DNA from: an uncultured Schlesneria sp.
Lineage (GTDB): Bacteria; Planctomycetota; Planctomycetia; Planctomycetales; Planctomycetaceae
Assembly: GCA_903899985.1 (NCBI GenBank)
Contig: CAIULL010000003.1
Span: 1 to 47,318 of the forward strand
DNA: 47,318 bases
Direction: 5' to 3'
Below the pieces are notes generated by a model that saw only the letters and a list, made by a program, of their open reading frames with translations, ran no database searches and was not told the origin of the DNA. Positions within the stretch are counted from its first letter, which is position 1. The number at the start of each line of letters is the position of its first letter. Below are positions 7,985 through 16,669 of the stretch, in pieces. Position numbers and translations under genes: made by a program.

Positions 7985-8597
7985 AATTGGTCTGCTCAAT
8001 CAGTTTGCTGTTCGTGAGCGAGAAGAGAATTTCGAGGTCGCCCCATTCGCCGGTTAGGCGATCGATTTGTTCCTGTGAGAATGACCGGACAAGCGGCGTC
8101 CAACATTTGTTGCTTGACCCGAGCAAAGTTTCAACCGCATTTGTCAGATCAGACCTCGCCAGCGTGGCTGACGATGTGAACAGATGAGACAGAGCAGTTT
8201 CATCTCGGTTTTGCGGCGTCCATTCCTTGCCGCTGAAGGTTTCATAAATTCGTGTCTCGCTTTCATTGCTGACGATGACCAACGGTGGCCAAGGCTCCAT
8301 CAATCGCGCATACGACAGACCTTGGCCGCGGTCGTCCTCAGTCAGTTCAATACCAGGACGTTTCAATTCTAAGATCGCTAGGTGCGCACCGTCTTTGGTG
8401 ATGAGCAGATCGCAACGACCGGCGGCCCAGTCGTCAGCAGTGCTTTTAATGTTGTGCATCGTACGCCCAATACGTATGCGGAACGTCAATTGATGTTGAA
8501 TGTTGTTGGTCGAGAGTGCTGGAAACGCCTGTTGAAGGACTGCAGAGATGGCCGCTTCAAAATCCGCTTCAGTTGGGCGATGTTTCGAGGATTTCAT
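7985..8597 (-). pseudogene. HsdR N-terminal-like nuclease, 3' truncated
   Basis: From ATG 8597 about 204 residues resemble the N-terminal nuclease domain of type I restriction HsdR subunits. PD-(D/E)XK residues are D63, E77-L-K79 (AILELKRP) and the QGLSY motif at 92-96. Downstream of about 7985 the frame runs on as low-quality sequence to a stop at 7785, across the antisense of the methyltransferase fragment. The original C-terminus was therefore replaced at a recombination junction. It lies 79 bp downstream of the ImmA gene on the same strand and was probably its cotranscribed effector. A shortened but active nuclease cannot be excluded. Confidence 0.65.
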
Positions 8598-8676
8598 ATT
8601 GATCTTTTTTGGTCGTTGCGATCGATTACACAATAACGGCGATGGCTGACTTCGCACGATTTTCTGACGCTTATCC

Positions 8677-9594
8677 TCAAGGCACAAAGATTTTCGACCG
8701 TGTGAGAGTTGCAACCGAATGGATAAGAATGAATACCTGATGACCTTGGGTAAACGCCTCGGCCATGCAACGATGACGAGTCTGATTTCGGTCGATTAGC
8801 GTTATTGGTCGTGGACGAGACATTTTACGCCCCCCGATTGGAACAATTGCCCCTATCTCATCATCGGGGCCAAATGATTCTGGCCAAGCAAGTTCGCCGA
8901 ACTGCCGTCGAAACTCTTCTGACACCACCATTCGCCGAAAAATTGCAACAAAACCTCGAATGTCGCATGCTACTGGCGGCTCAAGCACGAGGACAGCACA
9001 CGCACGATGATGCTGCGTGACGTATCTCCTTACCGACATATAAATGGACGCACCGTAGCGCTTACTGAGTCGAACAGGAACGAGGATGTTGAAGTCGCAC
9101 TGATGTGCTTCTTCGGAGAAGGAATCAAGCTGAAACAGAACATCGGCGGCAAAAGCGTTTGCCTCCCGTTCAAACTGTTCAGCGATGTCGGGAGCGAGAG
9201 TCTTTTCGCAATCCTCTGTAACCACGAAAATCTTGCGTTGCCATGGAAGGACAGCATGACCGGTTTCGTGAAGCTTTAAGAACGTACGTTTTGCGATGTG
9301 AATTGTCTTATCGAGATAAACAATTCTCGCTGCCACATGCAAAACCCCAAGCACTTTGCTCAGGGCACTCAGAAGAGATTTGCCAGCTTCAGCCGACTTA
9401 CGGCGAAGCTTCGCGAGAAATCCTTCGTCAATCTGGGGAAGCTCAGATACGACAACCTGAGCAGCTTCCATAATTGCTGGTATCGGAGTTGGAAAGCAAC
9501 CGAGCGCGTCTGCGTCCAGCAATGCTTTTTCCGCATGTTTTCGAATTATGGTGCGCTGTTCGTTGGTCAGCGAATAGTCATCAGGTCTTGCCAC
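8677..9594 (-). CDS. ImmA/IrrE-type metallopeptidase
   Basis: About 305 residues from GTG 9594, chosen because it follows a purine-rich GGGGGAAAG and overlaps the XRE stop by 14 bp; an ATG at 9624 is possible. The zinc motif is H109-E110-T-G-H113 in FLKLHETGHAVLPW, followed by the EQFEREANAFAADVLF helix that supplies the third ligand. The family cleaves XRE-type repressors and is typically encoded beside them, which is the case here. The C-terminal half (about 190-305) is less conserved and may sense a signal. It probably relieves repression by the adjacent XRE protein. Confidence 0.85.
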   Translation of the reverse strand: MARPDDYSLTNEQRTIIRKHAEKALLDADALGCFPTPIPAIMEAAQVVVSELPQIDEGFLAKLRRKSAEAGKSLLSALSKVLGVLHVAARIVYLDKTIHIAKRTFLKLHETGHAVLPWQRKIFVVTEDCEKTLAPDIAEQFEREANAFAADVLFQLDSFSEEAHQCDFNILVPVRLSKRYGASIYMSVRRYVTQHHRACAVLVLEPPVACDIRGFVAIFRRMVVSEEFRRQFGELAWPESFGPDDEIGAIVPIGGRKMSRPRPITLIDRNQTRHRCMAEAFTQGHQVFILIHSVATLTRSKIFVP

Positions 9595-10021
9595 CTTTCC
9601 CCCTCTGTGAGCGCAAGAAGGCAAGATACTGAAGTAAGCTTTCTTCTTCGTCTTCTGTCAGATTTGCCTCTGTGAATGTCGCTGCACGTCCGTGACGAAC
9701 AGCCCCTGTCGCACGCAACTTGTCGTGCCCCGAATTCGAAGAAGAAAAGTATCCTGCCTTCTCCATCAGCGTATCGTAAGGAATCGCATAAACGACAGAA
9801 ATCGCATGAAGGATATTTGGAGAGGGGCGCGTGATCTTGTCATTCTCGAGTTGGGAGAGATACGCATTTGAGACTTCGCGTTCAGTAGCCTCTTCAACCT
9901 CACGAAGTGTCATTTGACGAATTCCGCGGATTGCTGCCAAATATTTTCCAAGTGACTGGCCTTCGCCTTGAGTCGCAGACGACTCTGTTTTGTCGTTTAC
10001 CGCTGTCTTTTTCTTGGGCAT
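9581..10021 (-). CDS. XRE-family helix-turn-helix regulator 1
   Basis: 146 residues. The HTH occupies about residues 25-85 (YLAAIRGIRQMTLREVEEAT, YLSQLENDKI, PSPNILHAISVVY). A basic N-terminal tail precedes it and an acidic/hydrophobic tail follows (EEESLLQYLAFLRSQRG). The C-terminus and the LEND/KAGY motifs closely parallel XRE regulator 2 at 13033, so the two may bind similar operators. GGAG lies just upstream of the ATG. It is translationally coupled to ImmA and divergent from the ubiquitin-like module, the usual position for a repressor controlling both directions. Confidence 0.88.
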   Translation of the reverse strand: MPKKKTAVNDKTESSATQGEGQSLGKYLAAIRGIRQMTLREVEEATEREVSNAYLSQLENDKITRPSPNILHAISVVYAIPYDTLMEKAGYFSSSNSGHDKLRATGAVRHGRAATFTEANLTEDEEESLLQYLAFLRSQRGKGGKT

Positions 10022-10050
10022 TTTCCATCTCCGAAAGTTTTATCTCTTGA

Positions 10051-10078
10051 ATTGTACCACAGTTGCAAAGGATAGCAA
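10051..10078 (-). promoter_or_regulatory. Promoter for the XRE1-ImmA operon
   Basis: On the minus strand a TACAAT -10 box (10051-10056) is preceded by TTGCTA (10073-10078) at 16-bp spacing. The transcript would begin about 23 nt before the XRE1 start codon. Confidence 0.5.
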
Positions 10079-10098
10079 GCAATCTGCTCACTGTATGC

Positions 10099-10127
10099 TT
10101 GACAAACTTAGCACTGCTGCATATCAT
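10099..10127 (+). promoter_or_regulatory. Promoter and operator for the ubiquitin-like module
   Basis: TTGACA (10099-10104), 17-bp spacer, TATCAT (10122-10127). Inside the spacer lies AGCA-c-TGCT (10110-10118). Both the promoter and this palindrome recur at the same spacing upstream of XRE2 (12987-13015); 22 of 28 positions are identical over the shared block. I infer an XRE operator that blocks RNA polymerase. Confidence 0.7.
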
Positions 10128-10201
10128 GAGCACAAGAGCATGATGCTCTGTGAGCAATGGGGCTCGCAGGCAATGACTCGGGCCTTTAGGAGCTTAAAAT
10201 T

Positions 10202-11308
10202 ATGGGTATTCCAGAGCAGAATCTGTGCCATGAAGGTCCTCAGCCTTCGGCAAAATGGGCGTGTGTAGTGGAGGACGTTGTTGTTGCGGTGCCGCACAAG
10301 GTCGTCCTGGTCTCGGTGATCAAGGCGCAGGCATCAATCGGAGGTGATTTCGTTTTGGTGAGGGATCACAACTCACCCAACGATGTTGTTCTCCATGACG
10401 ACGCCGAAGTGGATCTCTCGCGAGGCAACGTTTTTTACAGTTTGTTGCGATGTGAGGTGCAAGAGCGAAGCGATTGTATGGATACCCCCAAACTTGCCTT
10501 CATTGTCGACGATCGAGCCGAGATCACAACGAGAGGCGAACAAAACGGAAATATGCTTCGTGAACTGTTTGGGTTGGCTCATCATGCTCGTCTTGAGCGA
10601 GATTTGGAGGGGCCGAATGACGAATATATTTCGCTTGAGGCGGTCGTTCGTTTTGTCGATGGCCCAGTTTTCTACTCACGAACTGAAGAAGCGACTCTGA
10701 AGATAACTGTCAATTCCAGGGTCTACACGGAGCATCAAGGCGTGATGGCCACGATGACCGGATTACAAATCGCGACGTTGGCGTTTCCTGACAGGCCATC
10801 TGAGACACGAGTCTGGTTTGTTTCGGAAGTACGTCGCGAAGTGACGCTGACGGAAACGGTACACATTCACGGCTGCGAGGTTTTCGAAGTTGTTCGAAGA
10901 GAAGTGACTGGCGGATATGAGATGTCACGGATGGATCGCGAAATATCTGAATTAAGGGACGGAGGGCAACAAATTACCCTGGTTCCGGCGCCAGTAAATG
11001 CTGTCGTTTATCACAATCTTGTCACTCGCAACGGTCAGAACGTCTCAGTCACGGACGTGTTGGTTCCAATTCCGGGCGGCTATCCAGCGCAATTCATCGA
11101 TCTCGCATTCTTGCCTGACGATTCACCGCTTATTGGCAAAGTGAAAGGAGAGCCTCAGGGGCCCCGGGTTGTTGCCTTGGGCCGCACATGGCGACAAATC
11201 AGTTATCACCCGCATCAGGGTGGGGGCGCACCGACGTGGAATCCAACAGTTCACGGCTTTCACACTTATCTTGGAGAGTTGCTCTCATGGCTCAGCAATT
11301 GGAAATAA
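10202..11308 (+). CDS. Multi-ubiquitin-like/E2-fold fusion protein
   Basis: 368 residues, with AGGAG 9 nt before the ATG. About three beta-grasp ubiquitin-like units can be seen: roughly 25-85 (VSVIKAQASIGGDFVLV...GNVFYSL), 95-160 (PKLAFIVDDRAEITTR... GPVFYSR) and 165-240 (LKITVNSRVYTEHQG...TGLQIATLAF... GCEVFEVV). The last unit fits the bacterial multi-ubiquitin pattern well. Residues 245-368 resemble the Prok-E2_E domain (VLVPIPGGYPAQFIDL, GRTWRQISYH, GFHTYLGELLSWL). No cysteine occurs after about residue 222, so a canonical E2 catalytic cysteine is missing. Its stop overlaps the JAB-E1 gene by 22 bp. The domain assignment is my reading; the exact number of ubiquitin-like units is uncertain. 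Confidence 0.75.
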   Translation: MGIPEQNLCHEGPQPSAKWACVVEDVVVAVPHKVVLVSVIKAQASIGGDFVLVRDHNSPNDVVLHDDAEVDLSRGNVFYSLLRCEVQERSDCMDTPKLAFIVDDRAEITTRGEQNGNMLRELFGLAHHARLERDLEGPNDEYISLEAVVRFVDGPVFYSRTEEATLKITVNSRVYTEHQGVMATMTGLQIATLAFPDRPSETRVWFVSEVRREVTLTETVHIHGCEVFEVVRREVTGGYEMSRMDREISELRDGGQQITLVPAPVNAVVYHNLVTRNGQNVSVTDVLVPIPGGYPAQFIDLAFLPDDSPLIGKVKGEPQGPRVVALGRTWRQISYHPHQGGGAPTWNPTVHGFHTYLGELLSWLSNWK

Positions 11309-12825
11309 AGTCTGTCCGCCTCAAGAATGATTCAGCGTCGCTGGTGAGGATTCGTGGGAGTGATCGCCAAGAACTGGAAAAGCATCTCTTCCAACGCTAT
11401 CCGAACCGAGAGTGGGGAACTTTTTTCCGCTACGGCTGGCGGCGAACTCCCTGGGGAGTGGCCATTTTTTATGTAGATGGATTGTGGCCTGAATCAGGTG
11501 ATCTCGAGCGGCAAACCCCACTAACAACATTTCGCGAACAATACAGCCGAAGAGCGTTCCAAGTTGCTCGCGAATCGAACGGCCTAGGACTCGGAGTCAT
11601 TCATTCCCATCCGGCTGGATACGGCACGGTCCCAAGTGCACTCGATGATGACATGGACCTCTACTTCGGCAGGGAGTTCAGCACATTTTCGGGCGGCTCG
11701 CCGTATTGCAGTCTGATTTTTCAACGAAGTGAAAAACGAGGATTCACGTTTTCTGGTCGAGTTTATGATCGAGGAGCTTGGTTACCAGTCACGGATCTGA
11801 TCACGGTTGGTCAAACCATCGAGAGGACGCGAAGCGAACTTGTCCAAATTCCTCCAGTGAGCGAACTTACACTTTTGAAGGGAAAAGGCCTGGCTGCAGA
11901 AAGGTTAGCCAGCGTTATGGGAATGCCGTCATTGCGGCGGCTGCAAAGTGCAGTCGTTGGCGTTGTCGGATGCAGTGGGACGGGCTCCCCAGCAATTGAA
12001 GTGCTGGCCCGAGCACAAGTCGGTGAATTTGTCCTGGTGGACCCTCAACGATTCGGAACATCAAACCTCGAGCGGATTCACGGCTCGGTCTTCAAAGATT
12101 CAGAGGGACCGGAATTTCCATACAAAGTCGACCTGATGCGAAAAATGATTTTAGAGATCAACCCAGATGCCCGCGTTACAACTTTCGTTGGGAATATTCT
12201 GCACGAGAACGTTATCGATGAATTGGTTCGTTGCGATATCGCACTCGGCTGCGTTGACTCCCATCACGGGCGGCTTGCCCAGAGCGATTACTCAAAACAC
12301 TTTCTTCTCCCGTCGCTGGACATCGGTGTGAGAATGTTCGGTTCGGATAGTAAAGTGAGCGAACAAACGATTGATATCACGAAATTCGGTCCAGAGTACC
12401 CGTGTGCATTCTGTGGAGGGCGAATCAACTCATCCGAACTGGCCATTGAGCTGATGACTGAGGAAGAGCGACAATTTCGTCAAGCAGCAGCAGAAGATGC
12501 CGTTGCCAGAGGTGACGACCCCGATCATTACTGGAAACAACAGACTCGACAGCTGCATACGGTCGGATATTTAACGACAGCAGCCGGCGCGCTCGGTGCA
12601 GGATACGCCGAGGGTTGGTTGACCGGTGCTTTCTCAAATCCGCATTCCAGTCTTCAATTTGATCCGAGCAAGGATCATTTTGCATGTGTTGCGCCGCCAC
12701 GAGAGCAAGCCGAGAACTGCACCTGTGGTCGTCATATTGGCTGGGGAGAACAAGCACGATCGTTTCGAAATATCTTCGTGCCTTCCCATTGGTCTAAAAA
12801 AGCTGTTCTGCGGAATCGTCCATAG
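11287..12825 (+). CDS. JAB deubiquitinase-E1 (ThiF) fusion protein
   Basis: 512 residues from ATG 11287 (GGAGAG just upstream); the longer in-frame start at 11188 lies deep inside the previous gene. Residues 1-170 are a JAB/MPN metallopeptidase domain with a JAMM-like motif: E42, H106-S-H108-P, S117-x-x-D120. Residues 220-420 are a ThiF/E1 adenylation domain (VVGVVGCSGTGSP, then VDPQ). Paired cysteines C373/C376 (CAFCGG) and C478/C480 may bind zinc. Such a fusion could process and activate the ubiquitin-like units of the preceding protein: JAB trims, E1 adenylates. Bacterial operons of JAB, E1, E2 and multi-ubiquitin proteins are known from comparative genomics. The link to Argonaute next door is the unusual feature. 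Confidence 0.88.
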   Translation: MAQQLEIKSVRLKNDSASLVRIRGSDRQELEKHLFQRYPNREWGTFFRYGWRRTPWGVAIFYVDGLWPESGDLERQTPLTTFREQYSRRAFQVARESNGLGLGVIHSHPAGYGTVPSALDDDMDLYFGREFSTFSGGSPYCSLIFQRSEKRGFTFSGRVYDRGAWLPVTDLITVGQTIERTRSELVQIPPVSELTLLKGKGLAAERLASVMGMPSLRRLQSAVVGVVGCSGTGSPAIEVLARAQVGEFVLVDPQRFGTSNLERIHGSVFKDSEGPEFPYKVDLMRKMILEINPDARVTTFVGNILHENVIDELVRCDIALGCVDSHHGRLAQSDYSKHFLLPSLDIGVRMFGSDSKVSEQTIDITKFGPEYPCAFCGGRINSSELAIELMTEEERQFRQAAAEDAVARGDDPDHYWKQQTRQLHTVGYLTTAAGALGAGYAEGWLTGAFSNPHSSLQFDPSKDHFACVAPPREQAENCTCGRHIGWGEQARSFRNIFVPSHWSKKAVLRNRP

Positions 12826-12986
12826 GCCACCTCGCACCTGGAACGATTGTGTATTGCTTTTACTGGCTGGGGTTAAAGTGCTTTTCCTGGACCGCATCCA
12901 ACGACACTGAAGCAAACGTAGACCAGAGCACCGCTTCACGCTTGAACATTTTCACGACAGTTTATGGAGACTCCTCCGTCGAGTGC

Positions 12987-13015
12987 TTGACATCTTTAGC
13001 AATGCTTGATATGCT
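12987..13015 (+). promoter_or_regulatory. Promoter and operator for the Argonaute operon
   Basis: TTGACA (12987-12992), 17-bp spacer, TATGCT (13010-13015). AGCA-a-TGCT (12998-13006) lies in the spacer at exactly the position it has in the promoter at 10099. The start codon of XRE2 is only 17 nt beyond the -10 box, so the leader would be about 10 nt and has no clear ribosome binding site. Confidence 0.7.
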
Positions 13016-13032
13016 TGGCGGCGAAAATTTAA

Positions 13033-13380
13033 ATGGAAAACTCATTGGGATCGTTTCTGTCACGGATACGAAACAGCAAGGGATGGTCTCTTCGTCACGT
13101 TGAGTCACAGACCGGCATTTCCAACTCGTATTTATGCCAAATTGAGAATGATCAAATACGTGAGCCGTCGCTACAGAAACTGTTGAAACTGAGTGAACTT
13201 TACGAGATATCTTACCCGGAGCTTCTCAAACAGGCGGGATATCCAATTCGAGAACCAAATGCTCACACCGATGTCGCGAGCCGGTCTATACCCCAGCTTG
13301 AAAATCTTTCTAGCGAAGAACAAGAAGCGCTCGTCGACTATTTAACGTTCTTGCGCTCAAGAGGACGAAGGAGGCGCTGA
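13033..13380 (+). CDS. XRE-family helix-turn-helix regulator 2
   Basis: 115 residues. The HTH covers about residues 3-62 (SFLSRIRNSKGWSLRHVES, NSYLCQIENDQIREPS). The tail LSSEEQEALVDYLTFLRSRG mirrors the end of XRE regulator 1, indicating common descent. It is the first gene of the Argonaute operon; its stop TGA shares a base with the ATG of the nuclease gene. Position and the palindrome in its promoter point to an autorepressor, with the XRE1/ImmA pair perhaps providing signal-dependent relief. That regulatory link is inference. Confidence 0.88.
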   Translation: MENSLGSFLSRIRNSKGWSLRHVESQTGISNSYLCQIENDQIREPSLQKLLKLSELYEISYPELLKQAGYPIREPNAHTDVASRSIPQLENLSSEEQEALVDYLTFLRSRGRRRR

Positions 13381-14312
13381 TGGTTTGGTCGATATCTGAA
13401 AGCCGCACTTTTAAGAGGTGCCAACGTCAATGGTATTTTAAGAATTTTGTCGCGAATGCCCTCGCAAAAGATCCATTGCGGCACGAAGCATATCTTCTTT
13501 CCAAATTGCAAAGCGTCAGTGCGTGGCGCGGAAATGTGGTTGACTCAGTCATCAGCGAATTCGTTTTGCCATCATTACGCAAAAAGCAACTTCCGAAATT
13601 GCCTGAAGCGATTCGCAATGCCAAAAGTCTTTACGATCAACAAGTGGCTTTCGCACTCCGCCATCCGTTGCACGATCCGCAAATGAGTCCTTCAAAGGCA
13701 GGAACAAAATTCGCCGCATTTTATTGCATGGAATACGGCGGATCGGTGGCGCAGTCAGAATTGGATCAGGCGTGGGATGATATCCAAGCTGCTTTAACGA
13801 ATTTCTACGAGATGACGGAGGTTCATAGCGAATTGCTGTCAGCTACGTATGTGATTGCTCAACGTGCTCTTTCGTTTTCGCACTCCGGGAGCAGCGTTCG
13901 GGCTGTGCCCGATGCTATCGCGTTTTTTCGTCAGGGCCCGCCACTTATTCTGGATTGGAAAGTTCATTCTTTCGGTCTGCAGGAGGCATGGACCCAATTG
14001 GCAACCTACGCGATCGCGCTGACTCGGTGTACGCCCCACAAAGATTTTCCAAGTAATTTCAGCCAGCTTAACCCGCACGACGTTCGACTCGCAGAAGTGC
14101 AGCTACTTAAGAAGCAAGTGAGGCGATACGAACTTTCGGAAGACGACATTGATCGAGCAGATGCGTACATTGCCGAAAGTGTCACCCTCATGGAATGGGC
14201 GACTGAGGGAAAGACAGGAAAAGAGTTGCAGCCTACCGATTTGCCGCCAGCGGTATCACCAGATGTGTGCCAGCGCTGCAGCTTTAGAAAGCTCTGTTGG
14301 AGTGCAGAATGA
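13380..14312 (+). CDS. Cas4/RecB-like PD-(D/E)XK nuclease with Fe-S cysteines
   Basis: 310 residues. The N-terminus (SISESRTFKRCQRQWYF) is the standard opening of RecB/AddB/Cas4-type nucleases. Active-site candidates are D178 (VPDAIAF), D192-W-K194 (LILDWKVH) and Q206/Y210 (QLATYAIAL). One N-terminal cysteine (C14) and three C-terminal cysteines (C297, C300, C306 in CQRCSFRKLC) match the 4Fe-4S arrangement of the family. The family degrades or trims DNA ends, often with a helicase; none is encoded here. It shares an ATGA overlap with the Argonaute gene, so it probably acts in the same pathway, for instance by producing or destroying DNA that Argonaute uses. Confidence 0.88.
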   Translation: MVWSISESRTFKRCQRQWYFKNFVANALAKDPLRHEAYLLSKLQSVSAWRGNVVDSVISEFVLPSLRKKQLPKLPEAIRNAKSLYDQQVAFALRHPLHDPQMSPSKAGTKFAAFYCMEYGGSVAQSELDQAWDDIQAALTNFYEMTEVHSELLSATYVIAQRALSFSHSGSSVRAVPDAIAFFRQGPPLILDWKVHSFGLQEAWTQLATYAIALTRCTPHKDFPSNFSQLNPHDVRLAEVQLLKKQVRRYELSEDDIDRADAYIAESVTLMEWATEGKTGKELQPTDLPPAVSPDVCQRCSFRKLCWSAE

Positions 14313-16669
14313 CCGTGAAACTTGAAACGAATATTTTTGCAATCACGAATTTAGCGGAACTTTCGTCCCGCTATCGCCTCTATCGCATCCGTGGCCTCCA
14401 CAAGGATCAGGCTGAATTTCATCAAAACAAGAACATCATCACGCGAAAGATTAGTTTTGCGCTGCGAACACCGGCGGCCGTCATTTCGCATCAAGGCGAA
14501 CCCCATTTAGTTGTCCGCGAGGACGCTCCGGAGCCACCCTCTCCGTATCAACTTGTTCGAACTACGGTTTACTTTGACGTTGTTCCAGGGAACTTGAATC
14601 TCGATTATTCAGTGAGAACTCCGGAAAACGACGAAATCTGTCTGCGGTTCTTACAGTTCATGCTCCAAGCCCCGCTTTCCAATAATCAGCTGCTTTGGCA
14701 GCCCGGCGCTGGACAGCCGTTTTTCCGGAAGGAACCTCGAAATATTCGTGGCGATCTGAGTCTCTACGGCGGATGCGCAGTGCGTGCGGTGGCAACTCCT
14801 GACGGAGGGTTAGGGCTCTGCGTCGATGTGTGCCACAAATTAGTGAGTCGTAACCCACTGCCAATCAAAATGACGCGAACTCAATTTCGGCCGTGGCGGG
14901 GACGGCATTGCATCTATAGATTCGGACATCGGTGGTACGACATTCAACTGCACGAGTTCTCGGATTTGAATGTCACAGAAACGCTACTCCCATTGACTGG
15001 AGGCAATCCCACACTTCTGCAATACATCGTCGCCGAATGTAGAAAGCCAATACCGGAGGAACTTTCGGCTCTTCCTCATGACGCTTCCGTAGTCCATTAT
15101 CTGACGAATCGGAGCGAAACACGCTCGGCCCCAGCGGGCCTGTGTTTCCCAGTGCACGATACTCAGGGTGAAGGCGGAAACGGCCATCGGGAATCAATTT
15201 TGCGTCCACATGAGCGAAGAGAAATGATCCGAAGGTTCGTCGCACAGTTTCTTGTCAATCTAAAATTCGGAGATGCCAAGCTCAACGTCGCGACAGAAGC
15301 ATGCGCAATCCCACACAAATTGTTTCAGATTCCTGATTATGAATTCGGTAACGGCCGAATTCTTTCCGTCCGCGGCACCCCTGGTGCTCAGCAGGTGTCT
15401 TTGGATTCAATCGGAAGAACTCGAGCTGGATTGCTTCGAGATCACGATGCAGGGTTTTACTCTAACGATCGCCTTGATCGGCAGTATTTGTTTCTTCCTC
15501 AAAGTGTGGAAGATGGCTTTGGATCGCAATTCCGAACTGACTTGAAACGAACCGTTGAAGAATTGTATCCCAAGGGCGGAGGCTATAACCCAATTCTCGT
15601 TCCTTATGATGACAGAAGGCCGCGCACTTTTGTCGAACAAGGCAAAGCAATTCTGGAGGCCGCCGAGCGGCAAAATATGAAGGATGGATTTGCATTGGTG
15701 ATGATTCATCACACGAGCGATAAACAAATCCGTCAGCATGACCATCTGGCAGCGATGGTTATCCGAAAGTTCAGAGAGTTCGACGTTTTCGCTGCAGTGA
15801 ATCATTCTGCAATGGGACAAGAATGCTACCGGATGGCAACTGGACGCGATGGCCGTCCTTATTACGAAGTTGCGAATGACAAACGCGGGAAGTTCTCCGG
15901 CTACCTGAGAAATGTTGCGCTCAACAAGATCTTGTTGACTAACGAGAAATGGCCGTTCGTTCTTGCATCACAACTTCATGCTGATGTCACCGTAGGAATC
16001 GACGTCAAACAAAACACAGCCGGCTTCACAGTTATTGCTCGAGGTGGCAGCATCGTGAGAACGGTTTGTCACCAATCGAACCAAAAGGAACGACTTTTGA
16101 GTGATCAGGTACGAAGGTACTTCTGTGATATCCTGAGGAAAGAAGCCGATTGTGGCACAACAATAAAAACCATTGTGGTCCATAGAGACGGGCGAGTCTG
16201 GCAATCAGAGATTGATGGAATGAAAAAAGGTCTCGAGATTCTTCGCAAAGAAGGAGTGGTGCAGTCAGATGCAACGCTCACCATTGTAGAGATCTCAAAA
16301 TCATCTCCGGCACCTCTGCGATTATTTGATACTTCCGTAAATGGCCAAACGAAAGTTGAGAATCCTCAGGTCGGGCAGTATTACATCGGCGCCGGCGGCG
16401 ATGGATATTTGTGTGCAACAGGTCGTGCTTTTGCTAGGGCTGGGACCGCAAAGCCGCTGCATGTGCGATTCGTTGAGGGGAGTCTGCCTTTTGAAGCATG
16501 CTTGGAAGATCTTTACAGTTTGACGGCTCTCACTTGGACGAGGCCAGAAGATTGCGCCCGTGATCCAATCACGATCAAGTTAACCGATCGAAGGTTGGGA
16601 GAGGATGCTTCCGAATACGACGCTGACGCGCTGGAGTTTGAGCCAGATGAAGAGGAGGCGCATGTATGA
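14309..16669 (+). CDS. Long prokaryotic Argonaute (pAgo), apparently catalytic
   Basis: 786 residues from ATG 14309 (ATGA overlap with the nuclease stop). The C-terminal PIWI domain is clear: VTVGIDVKQNTAGF with D565, a candidate glutamate finger E594 (NQKERLL), TIVVHRDGRVW with D627, and PITIKLTDRRLGE with D760. This gives a complete DEDD-type tetrad, so target cleavage is plausible. The MID region (about 455-555) contains DGFALVMIHH and a NKILLTNEKWPF segment preceding PIWI, as in other pAgos. The N-terminal half (1-330) should hold the N and PAZ domains but is poorly recognisable. pAgos use short guide nucleic acids to recognise invading plasmid or phage DNA. The role in this operon is inferred. 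Confidence 0.88.
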   Translation: MTVKLETNIFAITNLAELSSRYRLYRIRGLHKDQAEFHQNKNIITRKISFALRTPAAVISHQGEPHLVVREDAPEPPSPYQLVRTTVYFDVVPGNLNLDYSVRTPENDEICLRFLQFMLQAPLSNNQLLWQPGAGQPFFRKEPRNIRGDLSLYGGCAVRAVATPDGGLGLCVDVCHKLVSRNPLPIKMTRTQFRPWRGRHCIYRFGHRWYDIQLHEFSDLNVTETLLPLTGGNPTLLQYIVAECRKPIPEELSALPHDASVVHYLTNRSETRSAPAGLCFPVHDTQGEGGNGHRESILRPHERREMIRRFVAQFLVNLKFGDAKLNVATEACAIPHKLFQIPDYEFGNGRILSVRGTPGAQQVSLDSIGRTRAGLLRDHDAGFYSNDRLDRQYLFLPQSVEDGFGSQFRTDLKRTVEELYPKGGGYNPILVPYDDRRPRTFVEQGKAILEAAERQNMKDGFALVMIHHTSDKQIRQHDHLAAMVIRKFREFDVFAAVNHSAMGQECYRMATGRDGRPYYEVANDKRGKFSGYLRNVALNKILLTNEKWPFVLASQLHADVTVGIDVKQNTAGFTVIARGGSIVRTVCHQSNQKERLLSDQVRRYFCDILRKEADCGTTIKTIVVHRDGRVWQSEIDGMKKGLEILRKEGVVQSDATLTIVEISKSSPAPLRLFDTSVNGQTKVENPQVGQYYIGAGGDGYLCATGRAFARAGTAKPLHVRFVEGSLPFEACLEDLYSLTALTWTRPEDCARDPITIKLTDRRLGEDASEYDADALEFEPDEEEAHV

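Noticed and set aside
12849-13103. Open frame of 84 codons between the JAB-E1 and XRE2 genes
   Set aside because: It runs across the promoter and start of XRE2 in another frame and has no protein-like pattern; the promoter reading is better supported.
14309-16669. PIWI-RE-type protein instead of a pAgo
   Set aside because: PIWI-RE proteins are associated with a DinG-type helicase and have a characteristic R/E pair in place of the tetrad. Here there is no helicase and the D/E/D/D residues are visible.
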